A DNA stretch of 64,000 nt, taken from NCBI RefSeq assembly GCF_014836645.1, contig NZ_JACSQM010000003.1, forward strand, positions 1-64,000, written 5' to 3'. The first letter of the stretch is position 1, and each line of letters opens with the position of its first letter. The stretch is from Fictibacillus norfolkensis. Its GTDB lineage: Bacteria > Bacillota > Bacilli > Bacillales > Fictibacillaceae. This document shows positions 60,479 to 64,000 of this stretch, piece after piece. The notes under the pieces were generated by a model. The model ran no database searches. It had not been told where the DNA came from and worked only from the letters and a program-made list of their open reading frames with translations. Position numbers and translations under genes: made by a program.

Positions 60479-61342
60479 ATGAAAAAATACGGATTATTAG
60501 CAATCGCAGCTGTTTTAATTTTATCCGCGTTAGCTGGATATAATTTCAAACAAACAGAATCTGGAAAAGAAAAAGCAAAACGACCGATTATCATTCAAGG
60601 GCCGATGCCGATTGAGGCTGAGAATTTTGCAAAACGCTTAAAGAACGTTAAAGAAGAAAAGTCTGGGAACTTTGTTTTTTATAAAGGAACATTAAATAAC
60701 TATCCGGTAATTGTGGCCAAAACAGGTAAGGGCATGGAAAACACGGCAGCAGCTACTGCTATTGCTATCGAAAAATATAAACCTGCAGCCATCATTAATC
60801 AAGGTACATCTGGTGGACATGATCCGAGCTTAAACGTATTTGACATCGTTCTAGGAAAAAGAACGGTTAATCTTGGATCTTTAAAGACGCCTCACAAAGA
60901 ATCAAATGAAGGAATTCACCCTACATCATGGATTCCAATGGACCTCATGGCATCAGAAGGAAGTGCCGGTGAAGATCCGAATGCAGAAAAAGCCCGTTAT
61001 TTTGAAGGCGATGCAAAGCTTTTAAAAGCTGCTCATGCTGTAAAGGATAAGTATTCAAAAGGGAAAGTTGTAGAGGGTACGATCGGTTCTGCAGACGTTT
61101 GGAACAATGAAGTTGATCGTATCAAATGGTTCCATGAGAACTTCGGAACTTCTGTTGAAGAGATGGAAGGTGCATCAGCTGCACAAATTTCCAAAGCGTA
61201 TGATGTGCCATTCCTCGGCATTCGTGTGCTTTCAAACAATAAGATAAATGGCGGTCAATATGATCCTACAACAGCAGCTGCGAATCAAGATTTTGTATTC
61301 GAAGTGGTTAAGAAATACATCTCTATGAAAAAAGGTAAATAG
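60479..61342 (+). CDS. Exported MTA/SAH-nucleosidase-like protein
   Basis: A 287-residue protein of the purine-nucleoside phosphorylase/MTAN superfamily. An N-terminal signal peptide or anchor (about 4-22, LLAIAAVLILSALAGYN) is followed by the family segments IIQGPMPIEAENFAKRL, AKTGKGMENTAAATAIAIEKYKP, IINQGTSGGHDPSL, and the base/ribose site EEMEGASAAQISKAYDVPFLGIRVLSN. It probably cleaves or phosphorolyses purine nucleosides outside the membrane, a purine-scavenging role that fits repression by guanine. GGAGGG precedes the ATG. Confidence 0.85.
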   Translation: MKKYGLLAIAAVLILSALAGYNFKQTESGKEKAKRPIIIQGPMPIEAENFAKRLKNVKEEKSGNFVFYKGTLNNYPVIVAKTGKGMENTAAATAIAIEKYKPAAIINQGTSGGHDPSLNVFDIVLGKRTVNLGSLKTPHKESNEGIHPTSWIPMDLMASEGSAGEDPNAEKARYFEGDAKLLKAAHAVKDKYSKGKVVEGTIGSADVWNNEVDRIKWFHENFGTSVEEMEGASAAQISKAYDVPFLGIRVLSNNKINGGQYDPTTAAANQDFVFEVVKKYISMKKGK

Positions 61343-61349
61343 CATAAGG

Positions 61350-61387
61350 AAAACCCCGCTAACCAAATTTAGCGGGGTTTATTTTTT
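61350..61387. terminator. Bidirectional terminator
   Basis: AACCCCGCTA...TAGCGGGGTT with TATTTTTTT to the right; it overlaps the end of the opposite marR gene. Confidence 0.9.
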
Positions 61388-61807
61388 TAGAATAGCCTTA
61401 TTGAATTTTTTCAGCAGATGACCAAACTGCTCTCGTTCTTCATCTGTCCAATCCTCTGTAAGTACTTCAAAACGATCAAGTCGAGCTTTTTTGTACTCAT
61501 TAAAATCTTCTGTACCTGATTTTGTTAGTTGTAGGAAGTAAGCTCGACGATCCACATGGTCAGGAACTTTGTACACATATCCCTTTTTCTCAAGTGCTGC
61601 AGCTTGTCGACTAACGGTTGATGTATCGAGCTGCAAATTTTCAGCGAGGGTCTTCACACCAAGAGGTCCATGAACAGATAATTGGTGCAGAAGGAGGTAG
61701 GCTGATCTGTCTAGATTTCCGATTTTGTTTTTGGATGTAATCGAAGTGACGCGCCTTACAAGGACAGCCATCTCAAGTTCGATCTTTTCAAGTATGGATT
61801 TTTTCAT
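61379..61807 (-). CDS. MarR family repressor
   Basis: A 142-residue MarR protein. The wHTH is at about 45-110 (GVKTLAENLQLDTSTVSRQAAALEKKGYVYKVPDHVDRRAYFLQLTKSG). The ATG at 61807 follows AAAGGTGG. It is divergent from an MFS exporter; the shared gap holds two matching dyads over the exporter promoter. It most likely represses the exporter and itself until a ligand binds. Confidence 0.85.
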   Translation of the reverse strand: MKKSILEKIELEMAVLVRRVTSITSKNKIGNLDRSAYLLLHQLSVHGPLGVKTLAENLQLDTSTVSRQAAALEKKGYVYKVPDHVDRRAYFLQLTKSGTEDFNEYKKARLDRFEVLTEDWTDEEREQFGHLLKKFNKAILKK

Positions 61808-61885
61808 CGTTTTTGCCACCTTTATATACAAAACTCTATCAACATGATAACCGATTCATGCACGATTCAACAACAGAATCATAAT

Positions 61886-61934
61886 TTGACAATCAAATAG
61901 TTGTACTATACAATTACATAGTTGTATTATACAA
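61886..61934 (+). promoter_or_regulatory. Exporter promoter with two MarR-type dyads
   Basis: TTGACA (61886-61891), a 17-bp spacer and TACAAT (61909-61914) form a consensus promoter. Two dyads TTGTA-N3-TACAA lie at 61901-61913 and 61922-61934, 21 bp (two helix turns) apart, covering the -10 and start point. Confidence 0.8.
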
Positions 61935-61973
61935 TAAGTTACAAGAATAATAAAATATAAAGGAGATGTGAGG

Positions 61974-63215
61974 ATGTCAACAAACACACAAAGTGTTGGT
62001 GGAGCTAAGGTTTCAGGAGTTTCGCTCGATAAACAAAGTTTATTTCATCAGCCGATCTCCGTATGGGCTGTTTTTTTCGCTTGTATAACAGCTTTCATGG
62101 GAATGGGCTTGGTCAATCCTGTTTTACCTTCGATCGCTGAAAATCTTCAAGCTTCCCAAAGTGAAGTGACGTTACTTTATACGAGTTATAATGCAGTGAT
62201 GGCTTTTGCCATGCTTATAACAAGCACGGTTTCTTCTAGACTTGGCAATAAAGGGACATTATTGACTGGGGTATTTATAATAGCGACAGTATCTGCGCTA
62301 GGAGGTTTTGCTGATAACATCTGGACATTAGTGGGACTCCGCGCAGGTTGGGGACTAGGAAATGCACTATTTGTAGCAACGGCACTAGCTGCGATCGTAT
62401 CTCTTTCAAGCAGCGGAACAGCTAAGGCAATTATTTTATATGAAGCAGCCGTAGGTTTAGGAATCTCAATCGGACCCTTACTTGGTGGGACGTTAGGTAG
62501 TATTTCATGGAGGTCTCCTTTTTTAGGAGTTTCGACTCTCATGATTCTTGCATTCATGATTCTTTTGATTTTGATGCCTAAACCGAATGCGCAGTTAGCT
62601 GTGAAAAAGAAAAAAACACCACTATCCGCTCCGTTTAAAGCGATGAAACATCGTTCACTCTTAGTACTGGGAATCGTTGCGGCACTTTATAACATTGGTT
62701 TTTTTACGATCATGGCTTACGCACCATTTGTTCTTGGCTTACATCCGAAGGGATTAGGTTATGTGTTCTTAGGCTGGGGAACACTGCTAGCGATTACTTC
62801 GGTATTCATGGCACCAAAGCTTGAGAGAACGTTCGGAACGGTAAAATCTATGGCGATTATGCTTTTCTTGTTTGTAGCTGATCTTGTCATCATGGGATTA
62901 TTTACTTCAACTCAATGGGTGATCATTTCAGCGATCGTTTTTGCTGGAGCGATATTAGGTAATACAAATACCTTAATAACAACAGCTGTGATGGAAGCCG
63001 CACCTGTTGAAAGGTCGACTGCATCAGCAGCGTATAGTTTTCTTCGGTTTTTAGGAGCGGCAATATCTCCTTATATGGCGGCAAAACTTGCTGAGATCTT
63101 TAATCCACATCTACCGTTTTATGTAGCTGCAGGATTCGTATTTTTATCAATCATATTCATCGGATGGAACTACAAACATCTAGCGCACGTAGATAGAAAA
63201 GACACTGCCCATTAA
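61974..63215 (+). CDS. MFS multidrug-type exporter
   Basis: A 413-residue major facilitator with twelve predicted helices. The loop 2-3 region is SSRLGNKGTLLTG, and motif C-like glycines are in AAVGLGISIGPLLGGTLGS (helix 5), which marks drug:H+ antiporters. The ATG at 61974 lies eight bases after AAGGAG. It is paired with the divergent MarR gene, as in many efflux loci. The substrate is unknown. Confidence 0.85.
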   Translation: MSTNTQSVGGAKVSGVSLDKQSLFHQPISVWAVFFACITAFMGMGLVNPVLPSIAENLQASQSEVTLLYTSYNAVMAFAMLITSTVSSRLGNKGTLLTGVFIIATVSALGGFADNIWTLVGLRAGWGLGNALFVATALAAIVSLSSSGTAKAIILYEAAVGLGISIGPLLGGTLGSISWRSPFLGVSTLMILAFMILLILMPKPNAQLAVKKKKTPLSAPFKAMKHRSLLVLGIVAALYNIGFFTIMAYAPFVLGLHPKGLGYVFLGWGTLLAITSVFMAPKLERTFGTVKSMAIMLFLFVADLVIMGLFTSTQWVIISAIVFAGAILGNTNTLITTAVMEAAPVERSTASAAYSFLRFLGAAISPYMAAKLAEIFNPHLPFYVAAGFVFLSIIFIGWNYKHLAHVDRKDTAH

Positions 63216-63227
63216 AAAATAGTAGTG

Positions 63228-63262
63228 AAAAAGCCTGCTCCGATAGTTGGAGCAGGCTTTTA
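63228..63262 (+). terminator. Intrinsic terminator
   Basis: AAAAGCCTGCTCC...GGAGCAGGCTTTT after the exporter. Confidence 0.85.
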
Positions 63263-63278
63263 TGATTGTGGGGAATAA

Positions 63279-63320
63279 ATGAATCCAGGAGTTTAAGGCA
63301 TGAATCCACGAGTCTGCAAT
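63279..63320. repeat. Two 21-bp tandem repeats (locus D)
   Basis: Two adjacent 21-bp units, both starting ATGAATCCA (63279 and 63300), in the short gap before the map gene. The same period is seen at loci A, B and C. Confidence 0.65.
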
Positions 63321-63359
63321 CCTCGAGACCGTTCAACTCTAGCGGCCGATGCCAAGCAC

Positions 63360-64000
63360 TTACTGCTCGGTCAATATAAGAGGGCCATCCTTAGTGATTG
63401 CAAGTGTATGTTCATATTGAGCTGATAGCTTACCGTCAATGGTTCTAGCTGTCCAGCCATTGTTGTCCATCTTACGTTGCCAAGCACCTTCATTAATCAT
63501 CGGTTCAATTGTAATAACCATACCTTCTTTCAGTTTCAAGCCTTTTCCCGGTTCGCCGTAATGAGGAATCATAGGATCTTCGTGAAGGGTAGGGCCGATG
63601 CCATGAGCTGTAAAATCACGTACTACAGAATAACCTTCTGCTTCAGCATAACTTTGGATGACATGTCCAATATCACCTAGACGATTGCCAACGACGGCTT
63701 GCTCGATGCCTTTGTATAAGGAGTTTTTAGTTACGTCTAGCAAACGTTGCTTGTCTGTCGAGATATCACCAACAGCATAGGTCCAAGCAGAGTCGGCTAA
63801 TCCGCCTTTTAGATTGACGACCATATTAATGGTTACGATATCACCCTTTTTTAAAGGCTGTTTACGCGGAAACCCATGACAGATCTCATCGTTAATGGAA
63901 GCACATGTTGCGTATCGATAACCGTGAAATCCTTTTTGTTAAGGGGTTGCCCCATGTTCAGCTAAGAACTTTTCAACGAACTGATCAATCTCTAGCGTTG
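63360..64000 (-). pseudogene. Methionine aminopeptidase (YflG-like) with in-frame TAA; 5' end off window
   Basis: The minus-strand frame from the window edge reads TLEIDQFVEKFLAEHGATP, then TAA at 63939-63941. It continues without a frame change as QKGFHGYRYATCASINDEICHGFP and the rest of a type I MetAP (LADSAWTYAVG, DFTAHGIGPTLHEDP, MVITIEPMIN, QYEHTLAITKDG). A Glu or Lys codon normally stands at this point, so GAA to TAA is likely. The catalytic part would only be made by read-through or internal initiation. YflG-type enzymes are second copies in Bacillus. Confidence 0.8.

Overview
This 64 kb window is chromosomal DNA from a low-GC, spore-forming Bacillaceae bacterium. The gene content suggests a Fictibacillus/Bacillus-type organism, but the genus is an inference. 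Support comes from a tricistronic ger-type germinant receptor operon, a lysine/cysteine-rich coat-like protein, comK, a rap-phr cassette, bacterial nitric oxide synthase, malate:quinone oxidoreductase, and three classic Bacillus RNA switches (SAM-I, tyrosine T-box, guanine riboswitch). I see no rRNA, tRNA, CRISPR array, prophage or transposase. The region reads as ordinary accessory chromosome with an unusually large number of broken genes.

Layout. 0.3-5.7 kb: sulfotransferase, RsbR/STAS-type stress protein, two GNAT acetyltransferases, coat-like protein, MscS channel and an AbrB-like regulator. 6.0-9.8 kb: an apparent MerR regulon (19-bp-spacer promoter with a perfect dyad, small membrane protein, MerR, GAP-family transporter, HAD phosphatase), then DUF695/RraB-like and DUF2199 proteins. 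9.9-13.8 kb: a YkoGH-like two-component system with two PepSY proteins, each preceded by matching 11-bp-period direct repeats. 14-22 kb: TerC protein, glyoxalase-like protein, YoaE-type molybdopterin oxidoreductase, four-repeat zinc-ribbon protein and several decayed genes. 22-25 kb: a second two-component system with a coupled 45-aa exported peptide. 25-36 kb: XRE regulator, DUF418 protein, rodA-like gene with an amber codon, TetR plus an SMR pair, orphan kinase, Rap/Phr, MBL hydrolase and VTT protein. 36-43 kb: comK, mqo, methyltransferase, Nudix/GNAT cluster and YunD-like phosphoesterase. 43-49 kb: ger operon, SAM-I riboswitch ahead of a truncated hydrolase, and orphan modB. 49-56 kb: DUF3626 protein, MarR and T-box-tyrS, split EAL / CBS-GGDEF genes, GNAT and lipoprotein. 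56-64 kb: LD-carboxypeptidase, nos, Nudix-HIT-GNAT genes, guanine riboswitch with an exported nucleosidase-like protein, MarR/MFS pair, and a map (YflG-like) gene with an ochre codon.

Cross-cutting observations. (1) Four intergenic loci carry arrays of degenerate direct repeats with the same 20-21 bp period, but each has its own consensus. (2) Five genes have a Shine-Dalgarno at the right distance from ATT, ATC, ATA, ATA or AAG instead of ATG. (3) In-frame nonsense codons interrupt rodA-like and map-like genes and separate an EAL gene from a CBS-GGDEF gene. (4) A complete Phr-type peptide gene overlaps the rap gene. (5) The guanine and SAM riboswitches have long anti-terminators that can be traced base by base. 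All function calls rest on reading motifs; no database search was run.
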